Positions 45,439-54,689 of a DNA stretch of 64,000 nt are shown here, one piece after another. This DNA comes from Streptomyces tateyamensis (GTDB lineage: Bacteria; Actinomycetota; Actinomycetes; Streptomycetales; Streptomycetaceae). Made by a program: the position numbers and the translations under genes. How positions within the stretch are numbered: position 1 is the stretch's first letter; each line of letters begins with the position of its first letter. Location of the stretch: positions 1-64,000 of the forward strand of contig NZ_PYBW01000025.1 in the NCBI RefSeq assembly GCF_003205575.1. Reading direction: 5' to 3'. Below the pieces are notes generated by a model that did not search any database, had not been told where the DNA came from, and saw only the letters and a program-made list of their open reading frames with translations.

Positions 45439-47916
45439 TCAGCAGGCCCCGAGGTCGTTCCACACTCCCCAGGCACCGCTCGCCGTGGGGTCGTCGCCCT
45501 TGGTCCACCACTTGTTGCTGTAGTAGTGGCCCTTCCAGCCGACCTTGGTCCCGGCCGTCGCGTAGGTCGCGCCGGCGTCCCAGCTCGGCGCACCCGTGCA
45601 CGCGCCGCCGCTCGGCGAAGGCGTGGGGGTGGGGGTGGGGGTGGGGGTCGGCGTGGGAGTAGGCGTCGGGGTCGGCGTGGGGGTGGGAGTAGGCGTCGGG
45701 GTGGGAGTAGGCGTCGGGGTGGGGGTCGGCGTGGAGCTGCCGCCGCTCGTGGTGCCGCGCGCCAGGTCACCCGTGATCCCGTACAGCGTCCCGCCCACGT
45801 TCACCGTCCAGTTGGACGGCGTGGAGACCGGCAGGTAGTAGACGAAGTCCACGTCCACCGAGGCCCCCGGCGCCAGCGACTGCCAGCTCGGCAGCTTCAG
45901 CGACATCCGGTTGTAGGTGCCCTTCAGGCCGCCCACGTTCCCCGGCCCCGGGTTGTCGGCCCTGACCACCGAGGAGTTGAAGCCCGACTGGTCGTGGGCG
46001 TTGTTCGGCGCCGAGTTCGAGTAGTCGAACTGGAACTCGGTGCCGCCCGGCAGCGTCACCGTCGAGTTGTTCACGAGGTGGATCTTCGGGTTGATCGGGT
46101 AGTTGTTGTCCCCCAGCGCGAAGTTGGTGAACGACACGTCGATCGGCAGGGTCTGGCTCGGCATCGCGACGGTCGCCCGGGTCGCCCCGTACGGCGAGGC
46201 CGACTTGAACTTGTTGTACAGGTCGGTGGTGAGCGTCGAGCCCGCCACGTACTCGCCCTTGCCGCCGTTGGCGGTCGGGTCGAACTTGTAGTCGCCCGCC
46301 AGCTCCCAGATCATCGCGCCGCCGGCGCCCTCGTTGACCAGGTAGTCCGCCTTGGCGTTGACCGACTGCTCGTCCTCGGTGGACAGGAACACGTTCTTGG
46401 CCGAGTTCCACAGCCACGGCGCCACCAGCGAGGAGCTGTAGTTGTGGGCGTAGCTGCCCGTCAGCGAGGTGTCGGTCAGCCCGTACTTCGCCAGGTAGTC
46501 CGGCAGGATCCCGTTCTGCAGGTTCATCGCGTGCCACATCGGGTTGGAGCCCGCCGGGGCCTCCTTGCCGTTGGTGTCCAGGTCGTGCCACAGGTTGTCG
46601 ATGCCCACGGCACCGTCACCACAGGTGGTCAGCCCCGACCCCGCCGGACAGTTGGCGGTCGACGAGGTGCCCCACAGGCCGCTGGTGCCGCCCTGCACGT
46701 TCTTGAACCCGCGGGTGTAGTACGGCAGTCCCAGGTTGATCCGGCCGGCCGGCATCGACCCGCGGAAGTAGTGGTACGCCCAGTCGCCGTTCAGGTAGCC
46801 GATGCCGCCGTACTGCGAGGTGCCGTAGACGTTGGCCGACTTCAGCTCGGCGTCGTTCCCGTCGTCGTACAGCGAGGCGTTCGGGCCCACGTACTGGTTC
46901 CAGGCACCGTGCAGGTCGTAGGACATGATGTTGACGTAGTCCAGGTACTTCGTCACCTGGAAGGTCTCCATGCCGCGCAGCAGGTAGCCCGAGGACGGGG
47001 CCGCGACCGAGAGCAGGTAGTACTTGCCGTCCGCCGCGCTCGCGGTGTCCAGCTTCTGCCGCACGGTCTGCAGCAGCGCCGCGTACCCCTTCATCAGCGA
47101 GGCGCGCTTGGCGTTCGCCGTGGTCCAGTCGAGCGGGTTGCCCGCGTTGTTCATCGAGGTGGGGTACTCGTAGTCGAGGTCCACGCCGTTGAAACCGTAC
47201 TTCTCGACGAACTTGACCGCCGAGTCGGCGAAGGTGTTGATGCCGGCCTGGTTGACGCTGCCGTCCGCGTTGACCGTCATCGAGTAGAAGCCGCCCGACG
47301 CCTGCCGGTTGCCCGAGTCGTCGAAGTAGCCGCCGGTCTCGGCCCAACCGCCGACCGAGATCATGGTCTTGACGTTCGGGTACTGCTTCTTGAACTTGGT
47401 CAGCAGGTTGAAGTGGCCCTGGTACGGAACCGTCGGGTCCATCTCCGCACCCGCGACACCCGGGAAGGTCATCCCGGTCGCGGCGTTGTTCGGACCGTCG
47501 GTGCCCACCGAGATGGTGTTGTCGCCGGCCACGTGCGCGAAGGCGTAGTTGAGGTGGGTGACCTTGTCCCAGGGGACGTTGTTCACCAGGTAGGCCGGGG
47601 TCCCGTCCTTGCCGGTCCGCCAGCCGGTGAAGTAGCCGATCACCCGGCGCTGGTGGTCCGCGCCCATCATCTCGCGGCCGCTGGAGTCGTACACCTGGCA
47701 GTACGGCACGTTCACGCCCGGCGTGGTGTACATCCCGTCCGGCCGGCACGCCTGGTTGTCCACGGCCGCGGCCGCCTGCGAGGGCGCCAGCCCCAGTGTC
47801 CCGAGCAGCAGCCCGGCCAACCCGGCAGCCGCGGCGGCCACGAACGCCACCCGCCTGCCACTGCCACGACGGCCACCGGCGGTGGGACGCTGCGCCGCCT
47901 CGTTTCGGATCAACAC
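45439..47916 (-). CDS. Secreted GH18 chitinase with C-terminal chitin-binding domain
   Basis: 825 aa from a GTG at 47916 behind GGAGGA; a start further left would fall inside the promoter palindromes. Order: signal peptide (about residues 20-50, GRRVAFVAAAAAGLAGLLLGTLG then SQAAAA), GH18 catalytic domain (about 85-560) with the family strand VIGYFTGW and the acid catalyst in GVDLDYEYP (DxDxE), a beta domain (about 590-740), a long (PT)n linker (about 750-790) and a C-terminal CBM5/12 module with APSWDAGATYATAGTKVGW and KWWTKGDDP. It hydrolyses chitin outside the cell. Chitobiose and GlcNAc products would feed the GlcNAc PTS encoded a few kilobases away. Confidence 0.95.
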   Translation of the reverse strand: MLIRNEAAQRPTAGGRRGSGRRVAFVAAAAAGLAGLLLGTLGLAPSQAAAAVDNQACRPDGMYTTPGVNVPYCQVYDSSGREMMGADHQRRVIGYFTGWRTGKDGTPAYLVNNVPWDKVTHLNYAFAHVAGDNTISVGTDGPNNAATGMTFPGVAGAEMDPTVPYQGHFNLLTKFKKQYPNVKTMISVGGWAETGGYFDDSGNRQASGGFYSMTVNADGSVNQAGINTFADSAVKFVEKYGFNGVDLDYEYPTSMNNAGNPLDWTTANAKRASLMKGYAALLQTVRQKLDTASAADGKYYLLSVAAPSSGYLLRGMETFQVTKYLDYVNIMSYDLHGAWNQYVGPNASLYDDGNDAELKSANVYGTSQYGGIGYLNGDWAYHYFRGSMPAGRINLGLPYYTRGFKNVQGGTSGLWGTSSTANCPAGSGLTTCGDGAVGIDNLWHDLDTNGKEAPAGSNPMWHAMNLQNGILPDYLAKYGLTDTSLTGSYAHNYSSSLVAPWLWNSAKNVFLSTEDEQSVNAKADYLVNEGAGGAMIWELAGDYKFDPTANGGKGEYVAGSTLTTDLYNKFKSASPYGATRATVAMPSQTLPIDVSFTNFALGDNNYPINPKIHLVNNSTVTLPGGTEFQFDYSNSAPNNAHDQSGFNSSVVRADNPGPGNVGGLKGTYNRMSLKLPSWQSLAPGASVDVDFVYYLPVSTPSNWTVNVGGTLYGITGDLARGTTSGGSSTPTPTPTPTPTPTPTPTPTPTPTPTPTPTPTPTPTPTPSPSGGACTGAPSWDAGATYATAGTKVGWKGHYYSNKWWTKGDDPTASGAWGVWNDLGAC
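45618..45735. repeat. Pro-Thr linker minisatellite in the chitinase gene
   Basis: A 118-bp run of near-identical GGTGGGGGT / GGCGTGGGAGTAGGCGTC units encoding about 20 PT dipeptides. Such linkers join catalytic and binding modules; the repeat is prone to length change and to assembly error. Confidence 0.85.
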
Positions 47917-48044
47917 TCGGTCCTCCAGGAGAGAGTGTCGTGCACGCACCTGTGGGAAGCGCGCGCGTGTGGGGGAACTCGATGACACCCGCACCTGACC
48001 GGGGGTCACCGCCCCCTGCCGCGGCGCAGGTTGGCGTTGACCGT

Positions 48045-48062
48045 ATGTGGTCTGGACCACAT
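48045..48062. promoter_or_regulatory. DasR-like operator 1 at the chitinase promoter
   Basis: ATGTGGTCTGGACCACAT is a near-perfect 18-bp palindrome (8-bp arms around TG) and matches the dre core GGTCTNGACC, the DasR binding site of chitinase and GlcNAc genes. It lies just downstream of the -10 box. Confidence 0.8.
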
Positions 48063-48065
48063 GGG

Positions 48066-48094
48066 TCAATAGGTCTGGACCAATGCCATGTCAA
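48066..48094 (-). promoter_or_regulatory. Chitinase promoter with DasR-like operator 2 in the spacer
   Basis: On the minus strand TTGACA (48094-48089), exactly 17 bp, and TATTGA (48071-48066). The spacer contains the second palindrome, ATAGGTCTGGACCAAT at 48069-48084, so a bound DasR dimer would block RNA polymerase. The two GGTCTGGACC copies form the direct-repeat layout known from Streptomyces chitinase promoters. Confidence 0.75.
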
Positions 48095-48281
48095 TGGGCA
48101 CGCCCGGAACTGGCGTGATTCTCATCACCCGCTCATCTGACGACCCGTTACTCATGCCACACCTCGCTCGTTACCTCCGGCGAGGGGGAGCCGACGTGTC
48201 CAAGCCCAGCCCGCACTTCCCGGGCGGTTAACGCAGGTGCGAGCACACCGACCGGGCAAGTAGCATGAGCCCTCAGTGCGA

Positions 48282-48364
48282 GCGGCCTTGGTGGAATGGC
48301 AGACACAATGGCCTTAGGAGCCATCGGGGGAGACCCCGTGAGGGTTCGAATCCCTCAGGCCGCA
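48282..48364 (+). tRNA. tRNA-Leu(TAG)
   Basis: 83-nt class II tRNA: acceptor GCGGCCT/AGGCCGC, anticodon stem ATGGC/GCCAT with loop CTTAGGA (anticodon TAG, reads CTA), a variable arm CGGGGGAGACCCCG and T loop GGTTCGAATCC. CCA is not encoded. CTA is a rare codon in this GC range. Confidence 0.96.
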
Positions 48365-48383
48365 CAGAGAAGTGGCTTCAATT

Positions 48384-48419
48384 CGAAGGGCCGGGCTGCG
48401 TTGGGTGGCCCGGCCTTCG
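48384..48419. terminator. Terminator between tRNA-Leu and rdgB
   Basis: CGAAGG-g-CCGGGC pairs with GCCCGGCCTTCG (12 bp, one bulged G). It serves the tRNA on the plus strand and, 9 bp past the rdgB stop, the convergent rdgB transcript. Confidence 0.8.
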
Positions 48420-48427
48420 CCGCTCCG

Positions 48428-49030
48428 CTACCCCACCAACTCCCCCACCACCACCGCCAGCGCCCGGAACGCCTTCCCCCGGTGGCTGATCGCGTTCTTC
48501 TCCTCCGCCGACAGCTCCGCACACGTCCGCGTCTCCCCGAGCGGCTGCAGGATCGGGTCGTAGCCGAACCCGCCCTCTCCCGCCGGGGCCGTCCGCAGCG
48601 TCCCCAGCAGGCGCCCCTCCGCCACCCGCTCGGTGCCGTCCGGCAGGGCCAGCGCCGCCGCGCAGGCGAAGTGGGCACCCCGGTGCGGGTCGGCGATGTC
48701 GCCGAGCTGGGCCAGCAGCAGCTCCAGGTTCGCCCGGTCGTCGCCGTGCTTGCCGGCCCAGCGGGCGGAGAAGATGCCCGGCGCACCGCCCAGTACGTCC
48801 ACGCACAGGCCCGAGTCGTCCGCGACGGCCGGCAGCCCGGTGGCGCGGGCCAGCGCGTGCGCCTTGAGCAGGGCGTTCTCGGCGAAGGTGACCCCGGTCT
48901 CGGGGACGTCGGGGATCTCGGGATAGGCGTCGGCCCCGACGAGTTCGAGGTCGAGCCCGGCTTCGCCGAGGATGGCGCGCAGTTCGGCGACCTTGTGCTG
49001 GTTGCGGGTGGCGAGGATCAGGCGGCTCAT
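48428..49030 (-). CDS. rdgB: RdgB/HAM1 non-canonical purine NTP pyrophosphatase
   Basis: 200 aa. The nucleotide motif TRNQHK with residues T8, N10 and K13 and the later ADDSGLCVDVLGGAPGIFSARW are diagnostic. The enzyme cleaves dITP, XTP and related deaminated triphosphates to monophosphates, keeping them out of DNA and RNA. It starts 5 bp after the rph stop, and the rph-rdgB pair is conserved in actinobacteria. Confidence 0.95.
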   Translation of the reverse strand: MSRLILATRNQHKVAELRAILGEAGLDLELVGADAYPEIPDVPETGVTFAENALLKAHALARATGLPAVADDSGLCVDVLGGAPGIFSARWAGKHGDDRANLELLLAQLGDIADPHRGAHFACAAALALPDGTERVAEGRLLGTLRTAPAGEGGFGYDPILQPLGETRTCAELSAEEKNAISHRGKAFRALAVVVGELVG

Positions 49031-49035
49031 CGCGC

Positions 49036-49761
<726 letters not shown>

Positions 49762-49854
49762 GTGCCCGAGCGTAGTGGGTCCGCGTGGGCCGGACACAGT
49801 CCGAGGGCCGGTCGGCGGGGAGCTGACGGGCCCTCGGGGGCGTGGCTGCGCGGA

Positions 49855-50088
49855 CTACATCATGTCCTCGATGTCGGCGGCGATCGGGTCGGCGTCGGTG
49901 CCGATGACGACCTGGATCGCGGTGCCCATCTTGACGACGCCGTGCGCGCCGGCGGCCTTGAGCGCGGCCTCGTCGATGAGGGAGGGGTCCTTGACCTCGG
50001 TGCGCAGGCGGGTGATGCAGCCCTCGACCTCTTCGATGTTGTCGATACCGCCGAGACCGGCGACGATCTTCTCAGCCTTGCTGGCCAT
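49855..50088 (-). CDS. nagF: PTS glucose/GlcNAc-family EIIB component
   Basis: 77 aa, only the IIB domain of the glucose superfamily; GAGGGAGA precedes the ATG. Phosphorylated Cys24 lies in VEGCITRLRTEVKD. Free-standing EIIB next to separate EIIC genes matches NagF of Streptomyces, which takes phosphate from EIIA (Crr, not in this window) and passes it to GlcNAc during uptake by NagE2. It is divergent from the EIIC gene at 50445, sharing the 356-bp spacer with a dre-like site. Confidence 0.92.
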   Translation of the reverse strand: MASKAEKIVAGLGGIDNIEEVEGCITRLRTEVKDPSLIDEAALKAAGAHGVVKMGTAIQVVIGTDADPIAADIEDMM

Positions 50089-50444
50089 GGTCTTTCTCCC
50101 TCTGTATCGGCTCCTGGCTGCCTTGCCGGGGGCCGTCCTGCTCTTGCCGTGGGGCGGTGCGGCCCTGACGGGCCGTCAGGCCCGCGCGCGCCGTGCGCCC
50201 GCGTGCCCAGCATCACCCGGTTCCGGACGGTGCGCCATGTCGGCGCCCGTTCGGCCCAGTACCGCGCGCGCCGGGTGGATCTTCCTCCCAGGATGACGGT
50301 GAGCGGGGCTCGGATCCAGGCGGTACGGCTGCACCTTCAACTGGTCTACACCAATCTGGGCGTACTTCCCAAAACGTGCGGACCTGCGGCCGTTGTCTCC
50401 GGGCCGCCCGCTCGCGATCCGTCAGCCCGCGGGGAAGGACGAGG
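50089..50444. promoter_or_regulatory. nagF/nagE1 divergent promoter region
   Basis: 356-bp spacer between divergent PTS genes, containing the dre-like site at 50340-50355. No small gene is evident. Confidence 0.65.
50340..50355. promoter_or_regulatory. DasR (dre-like) operator in the nagF-nagE1 spacer
   Basis: ACTGGTCTACACCAAT differs in one base from each half of the double site before nagE2 and fits the DasR consensus ACTGGTCTAGACCACT. It lies 90 bp before the nagE1 ATG and could act on both divergent genes. Confidence 0.82.
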
Positions 50445-51689
50445 ATGAGCTCAACAAGCGCGGCGGTGCCCCCGAAACCGTGGTGGCAGTCCTTCTACGG
50501 CGGCCTGCAGAAGATGGGCCGCTCGCTGCAGCTGCCGGTGGCGGTGCTGCCCGCGGCCGGCATCCTCAACCGCCTGGGCCAGCCGGACATCTTCGGTCCG
50601 ACGGGGAAGATCGCCGACTGGCCGAACGTGGCCAAGGTGCTCGCGGGCGCGGGCGGCGCGCTGCTGGACCCCTCGCTCGGCCTGCCGCTGCTGTTCTGCA
50701 TCGGCGTGGCGATCGGGATGGCGAAGAAGGCGGACGGATCGACCGCGCTGGCGGCGGTGACGGGCTTCCTCGTCTACTTCAACATCATGCACCAGTTCCC
50801 GATCAAGCCGGCGACCACTCCGCCCAGCTACCAGAACCCCGGTGTCTTCGGCGGCATCGTGATGGGTCTGATGAGCGCCTGGTTCTGGGTCAGGTTCCAC
50901 CGCACCAAGCTGCCGGACTGGCTGGGCTTCTTCAACGGCCGCCGCCTGGTGCCGATGATCATGGCCTTCGTGGCGATCGTCTTCGCGGTGCTCTGCCTGT
51001 GGGTCTGGCCGCCGATCGGGCGCGGCCTGGTGCACTTCAGCGACTGGCTCTCCGGGCTCGACGCGCTGGGCTCGGCGATCTTCGGCGTGGCCAACCGCGC
51101 GCTGCTGGTGATCGGCATGCACCAGTTCCTGAACACCTTCATGTGGTTCCAGTACGGCACCTACAAGGACGCCTCGGGCCAGACCTGGACCGGCGACATC
51201 CCGCGCTTCCTGCACGGCGACCCGACCGCGGGCCAGTTCCTCTCGGGCTTCTTCCCGATCATGATGTTCGCCCTGCCGGCCGCCGCGATGGCGATCGCGC
51301 ACTGCGCCAAGCCGCACCGGCGCAAGGAGATCACCGGGCTGATGATCTCGGTCGGGCTGACCAGCTTCGTCACCGGCGTGACGGAGCCGATCGAGTACTC
51401 CTTCCTCTACGTGGCCCCGCTGCTGTTCGTGGCACACGCGCTGCTGACCGGTGCCTCGATGGGCATCACCTGGGCGCTCGGGGTGCACGACGGGTTCAGC
51501 TTCTCGGCCGGCCTGATCGACTACATGATCAACTGGAGCCTGGCCACCAAACCCTGGCTGATCATCCCGATCGGCCTGTGCTTCGCGGTGGTCTACTACG
51601 CGCTCTTCAGATTCATGATCACCGCATTCAACCTGGCGACTCCGGGACGCGAGCCGGAGGAGGATGTGGTGGACGTCACCAAGGACTGA
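50445..51689 (+). CDS. nagE1: PTS EIIC component, glucose/GlcNAc family, copy 1
   Basis: 414 aa from the ATG at 50445 (GGAAGGACGAGG upstream). A single EIIC domain with about ten helices; it has YGGLQKMGRSLQLPVAVLPAAGILNRLGQ, FFNGRRLVPMIMAF and VTEPIEYSFLYVAPLLFV, all typical of the glucose-superfamily IIC. No IIB or IIA is fused. The order nagF, nagE1, nagE2 matches the known Streptomyces locus. In S. coelicolor NagE2 is the main GlcNAc permease and the role of NagE1 is less clear. Confidence 0.9.
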   Translation: MSSTSAAVPPKPWWQSFYGGLQKMGRSLQLPVAVLPAAGILNRLGQPDIFGPTGKIADWPNVAKVLAGAGGALLDPSLGLPLLFCIGVAIGMAKKADGSTALAAVTGFLVYFNIMHQFPIKPATTPPSYQNPGVFGGIVMGLMSAWFWVRFHRTKLPDWLGFFNGRRLVPMIMAFVAIVFAVLCLWVWPPIGRGLVHFSDWLSGLDALGSAIFGVANRALLVIGMHQFLNTFMWFQYGTYKDASGQTWTGDIPRFLHGDPTAGQFLSGFFPIMMFALPAAAMAIAHCAKPHRRKEITGLMISVGLTSFVTGVTEPIEYSFLYVAPLLFVAHALLTGASMGITWALGVHDGFSFSAGLIDYMINWSLATKPWLIIPIGLCFAVVYYALFRFMITAFNLATPGREPEEDVVDVTKD

Positions 51690-51720
51690 AAAGCCCACTT
51701 CGCCGACGAACTGCCAGTAG

Positions 51721-51748
51721 GCCCCCGGACCCGTGCTCCGGGGGCTTT
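51721..51748 (+). terminator. Terminator of nagE1
   Basis: 9-bp stem GCCCCCGGA/TCCGGGGGC with a 7-nt loop and a following TTT, 31 bp after the nagE1 stop. Confidence 0.75.
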
Positions 51749-52001
51749 CGACCTTGCACGAAAGGCCGTCGGGCCCCTGGCGTGTCGCCCCGGGATTGGC
51801 CAGACTCAGCGCTGCGCCACCGCTTCGCCGCAGGCCGTGACGGCGGCGCGGACGGGCCAGTACGTGCGCGATCGGGCAAAGGTGAGCTCGGTCACGGCGG
51901 GTAGCAGTGATCGTTAATCCTCAACAAGGTTTCGATTTCATAGCGCTTCCCACCTGCACCGCTATCCGGGGTTCCGACTCCCCTCGGGGGCGTGCTACAA
52001 A

Positions 52002-52033
52002 ACTGGTCTACACCACTAGTGGTGTAGACCAGT
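52002..52033. promoter_or_regulatory. Double DasR (dre) operator: perfect 32-bp palindrome before nagE2
   Basis: ACTGGTCTACACCACT (52002-52017) is followed directly by its exact complement AGTGGTGTAGACCAGT (52018-52033). Each half is a full dre site, so two DasR dimers could bind back to back 60 bp before the nagE2 ATG. Confidence 0.88.
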
Positions 52034-52093
52034 TCGCGTATCGGCCCCGGCCCGCACCCCGCCCGACACGCCATGCCGTAAGGAACCACCCCC

Positions 52094-53365
52094 ATGAGTA
52101 CGACTGCGCAGGCACCGGCGCCCGCCGCGGCGCCCAGCCCGACGAAGAAGTTCGGCTCGGGCCTCTTCCAGGGCCTGCAGAAGATCGGCCGCAGCCTCCA
52201 GCTCCCGATCGCCGTGCTGCCCGCGGCCGGGCTGCTGCTGCGGCTCGGCCAGCCCGACGTCTTCGGCAAGGACGGCCTGGGCTGGGACAAGGTCGCCGCC
52301 GTGTTCAACGCGGCCGGCGGCGCGGTCCTGGACACCAAGTTCGGCCTGCCGCTGCTCTTCGCAGTCGGTATCGCCATCGGCTTCGCCAAGAAGGCCGACG
52401 GTTCCACGGCACTGGCCGCGGTGGTCGGCTACCTGGTCTTCCACAACGTGCTGACCGCCTTCCCGGTCGCGGGCAGCGTCACCGCCGCCCTCCCGGCCGG
52501 CAAGCCGCAGGACCCCGGGGTGCTGGGCGGCATCGTGATCGGTCTACTGGCCGCCGTGCTGTGGCAGCGCTACCACCGCACCAGGCTGGTCGACTGGCTC
52601 GGCTTCTTCAACGGCCGCCGCCTGGTCCCGATCATCATGGCCTTCGTCGGCACCGCGCTCGGCGTGCTCTTCGGCGAGTTCTGGGGACCGGTCGGCGACG
52701 CCATCAGCCACCTGAACAACACCATGATCAGCGCGGGTGCGCTGGGTGCCGGCGCCTTCGGCCTGGCCAACCGCGCGCTGCTGCCGATCGGCATGCACCA
52801 GTTCGTGAACTCCTACGCCTGGTTCTCGGCCGGTGACTTCACCAAGGGCGACGGCACCGTGGTGCACGGCGACCTGGCCCGCTACATCGTCGGCGACCCG
52901 ACGGCCGGTCAGTTCATGTCCGGCTTCTTCCCGATCATGATGTTCGCGCTGCCCGCCGCAGCGCTGGCGATCGCCCACACCGCCCGCCCGGAGCGCCGCA
53001 AGGTCGTCACCGGCATGATGGTGTCGCTCGCACTGACCTCCTTCGTCACCGGGGTCACGGAGCCGATCGAGTTCGCCTTCGTCTTCATCGCCCCGGTGCT
53101 GTACGTGGCCCACGTGCTGCTGACCGCGCTGTCGATGGCGATCACCTGGGCGCTGGGCGTGCACCTGGGCTTCACCTTCTCGGCCGGTCTGATCGACCTG
53201 GTCCTCGGCTGGAGCCACGGTCACCACCAGTGGCTGGTGATCCCGATCGGCCTGTGCTTCGCCGCGGTCTACTACACCGTCTTCCGCTTCGCCATCGTCA
53301 AGTTCAACCTCAAGACCCCCGGTCGCGAGGACGAGGACGAGATCGAGGACGTCACCAAGGCGTGA
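52094..53365 (+). CDS. nagE2: PTS EIIC component, GlcNAc permease, copy 2
   Basis: 423 aa; AAGGA about 10 nt before the ATG. Same EIIC architecture as copy 1 (LQKIGRSLQLPIAVLPAAGLLLRLGQ, FFNGRRLVPIIMAF, VTEPIEFAFVFIAPVLYV) with an Ala/Pro-rich N-terminal tail of about 18 residues. Streptomyces NagE2 takes up GlcNAc with phosphorylation from NagF, and resulting GlcNAc-6-P leads to release of DasR, so the operator ahead of this gene closes the loop. A perfect terminator follows. Confidence 0.92.
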   Translation: MSTTAQAPAPAAAPSPTKKFGSGLFQGLQKIGRSLQLPIAVLPAAGLLLRLGQPDVFGKDGLGWDKVAAVFNAAGGAVLDTKFGLPLLFAVGIAIGFAKKADGSTALAAVVGYLVFHNVLTAFPVAGSVTAALPAGKPQDPGVLGGIVIGLLAAVLWQRYHRTRLVDWLGFFNGRRLVPIIMAFVGTALGVLFGEFWGPVGDAISHLNNTMISAGALGAGAFGLANRALLPIGMHQFVNSYAWFSAGDFTKGDGTVVHGDLARYIVGDPTAGQFMSGFFPIMMFALPAAALAIAHTARPERRKVVTGMMVSLALTSFVTGVTEPIEFAFVFIAPVLYVAHVLLTALSMAITWALGVHLGFTFSAGLIDLVLGWSHGHHQWLVIPIGLCFAAVYYTVFRFAIVKFNLKTPGREDEDEIEDVTKA

Positions 53366-53378
53366 CGCTCCCGAACCT

Positions 53379-53418
53379 CGGCGCGGGGCCCGGTCCGACT
53401 GGACCGGGCCCCGCGCCG
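53379..53418. terminator. Terminator between nagE2 and the convergent metallo-hydrolase
   Basis: A perfect 18-bp stem (CGGCGCGGGGCCCGGTCC and complement) with a GACT loop, one of the strongest hairpins in the window. It lies 13 bp after the nagE2 stop and 8 bp before the stop of the gene on the other strand. Confidence 0.9.
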
Positions 53419-53426
53419 ACGTCGGC

Positions 53427-54173
53427 TCACACCTCGTACACCGCACCGGCCTTCGCCAGCTCCACCGGCCCGGTGTAGGCCGCCTCGGCGTCGCGCAGGT
53501 TGCGCTGCGGGTCGGTCCACGGCGGGATGTGGGTCAGCACCAGGCGGCGGGCCCCGGCGGCGGTGGCGTGCTCGCCCGCCTCACGGCCGTTCAGGTGGAT
53601 GGACCGGAAGGTCTCCTTGCCGTCGGTGTACGCGGCCTCGCAGAGGAACAGGTCGGTGTCCCGGGCCAGCTCCACCAGTTCGGGGCTCTCCCCGGTGTCC
53701 CCGGAGTAGACCAGCGAGCTGCCCCGGTGCTCGATCCGGAACGCGTACGCCTCCACCGGGTGGTTGACCCGGACCGCGCGCACGGTGAGCGGGCCGAGCG
53801 CGAACGGCTCGGCGGGCAGCGTGCGGAAGTCGAAGACCTCGGTCATGCCGGGCCGCTCGGGCATGTCGTAGGCGCGGGCCAGTCGGCCGGGGGTGTCGGC
53901 GGGGCCGTAGACCGGCAGCGGGTCGGGGCAGCCCTCCTGCCGGTAGTTGCGGGCCACCCAGTAGGCACACAGGTCGATGCAGTGGTCGGCGTGCAGGTGG
54001 CTGAGGGCGATCGCGTCCACGTCGTAGAGGCCGGTGTGGCTCTGCAGGGCGCCCAGCGCGCCGTTGCCCAGGTCGAGCACCAGCCGGTAGCCGTCCGCCT
54101 CGACCAGGTAGCTGGAGCAGGGCGATTCGGGCGACGGGAAGCTCCCGGAGCACCCCACCACTGTCAGTTTCAT
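53427..54173 (-). CDS. Metallo-beta-lactamase-fold hydrolase (RNase Z-like group)
   Basis: 248 aa. The metal motif reads ALSHLHADHCIDL (HxHxDH, about residues 58-63), with further ligands at NHPVEA, YSGDTGES (Asp) and LTHIPP. The opening MKLTVVGCSGSFPSPESPCSSYLVE is shared by RNase Z-like hydrolases. It may process RNA or a small metabolite; the orthologue position next to nagE2 and cysM is conserved in Streptomyces. Function not established. Confidence 0.9.
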   Translation of the reverse strand: MKLTVVGCSGSFPSPESPCSSYLVEADGYRLVLDLGNGALGALQSHTGLYDVDAIALSHLHADHCIDLCAYWVARNYRQEGCPDPLPVYGPADTPGRLARAYDMPERPGMTEVFDFRTLPAEPFALGPLTVRAVRVNHPVEAYAFRIEHRGSSLVYSGDTGESPELVELARDTDLFLCEAAYTDGKETFRSIHLNGREAGEHATAAGARRLVLTHIPPWTDPQRNLRDAEAAYTGPVELAKAGAVYEV

Positions 54174-54339
54174 CCCGAGCCCCTCCGCCGGATCCAGGTC
54201 CCGCGCACGCCGGTTACCGCCGGGTACACCGGCGGGTAGCGGCAGCGGTCGCGGGTTCGAGGGTAAGGGCGGAGCGGCACTTTGCCCCCGTCCCCGTGCC
54301 GGGCTGTGGCTGGAATCACCAGAACGGGCCGGGGCCGCC

Positions 54340-54534
54340 TCAGCGGTGTCCGGGCCGCTTGCGGGCCCAGGCCCGGATGGTCTCGGGGTACCAGCGCGGG
54401 TGGCCGCCCGCGTCGACGAAGTCGGGGTCGGGCAGCAGCCCGTGCCGGCGGTAGGTGCGCACGGTGTCGGGCTTGACCCCGATGTGGCGGGCGATCTCCG
54501 GATAGGACCAGGCTTCGGTGCCGCGCTGGCTCAT
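54340..54534 (-). CDS. Small helix-turn-helix DNA-binding protein (MerR/AlpA-like)
   Basis: 64 aa from the ATG at 54534, preceded by GGAGGT; a longer frame to 54672 was rejected. WSYPEIARHIGVKPDTVRTYRRHGLLPDPD is a MerR-like winged helix start, followed by the wing GGHPRWYPETIRAWARKR. There is no effector domain, so it resembles excisionase-type or phage-like DNA binders, though no mobile element is near. Role unknown. Confidence 0.82.
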   Translation of the reverse strand: MSQRGTEAWSYPEIARHIGVKPDTVRTYRRHGLLPDPDFVDAGGHPRWYPETIRAWARKRPGHR

Positions 54535-54689
54535 GGGCCACCTCCGTCGCTGCAGGCTGGGGCTTGCCCGACCAGCCTTTCCGCGCAGGGGGCGGGGCCG
54601 GCCCCGCGCTGGGCACCGTGGCGGTTCCGTGACGAACCGGCAGCCTGGAACGGATAAATCCTCGACTGTCACACCGGTACGGTCAGCAC

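Larger units (their letters stand above)
47917..48281. promoter_or_regulatory. Chitinase promoter region
   Basis: 365 bp. Beyond the palindromes and promoter listed next, it has no coding signal and separates the chitinase from tRNA-Leu. The chitinase leader is about 130 nt if transcription starts near 48058. Confidence 0.7.
51690..52093. promoter_or_regulatory. nagE1 terminator and nagE2 promoter region
   Basis: 404-bp spacer with a terminator near its left end (51721-51748) and the double DasR site near its right end (52002-52033). No coding signal. Confidence 0.7.

Noticed and set aside
45618..45735. Regular short repeats that might look like a CRISPR or regulatory array
   Set aside because: They are in frame and encode the Pro-Thr linker of the chitinase; there are no spacers.
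47917..48069. Chitinase start at 48069
   Set aside because: It would place the start inside the promoter palindromes; the GTG at 47916 has GGAGGA in front and leads directly into the signal peptide.
54340..54534. Excisionase of a mobile element
   Set aside because: The small HTH protein resembles one, but no integrase, attachment site or composition change is nearby.
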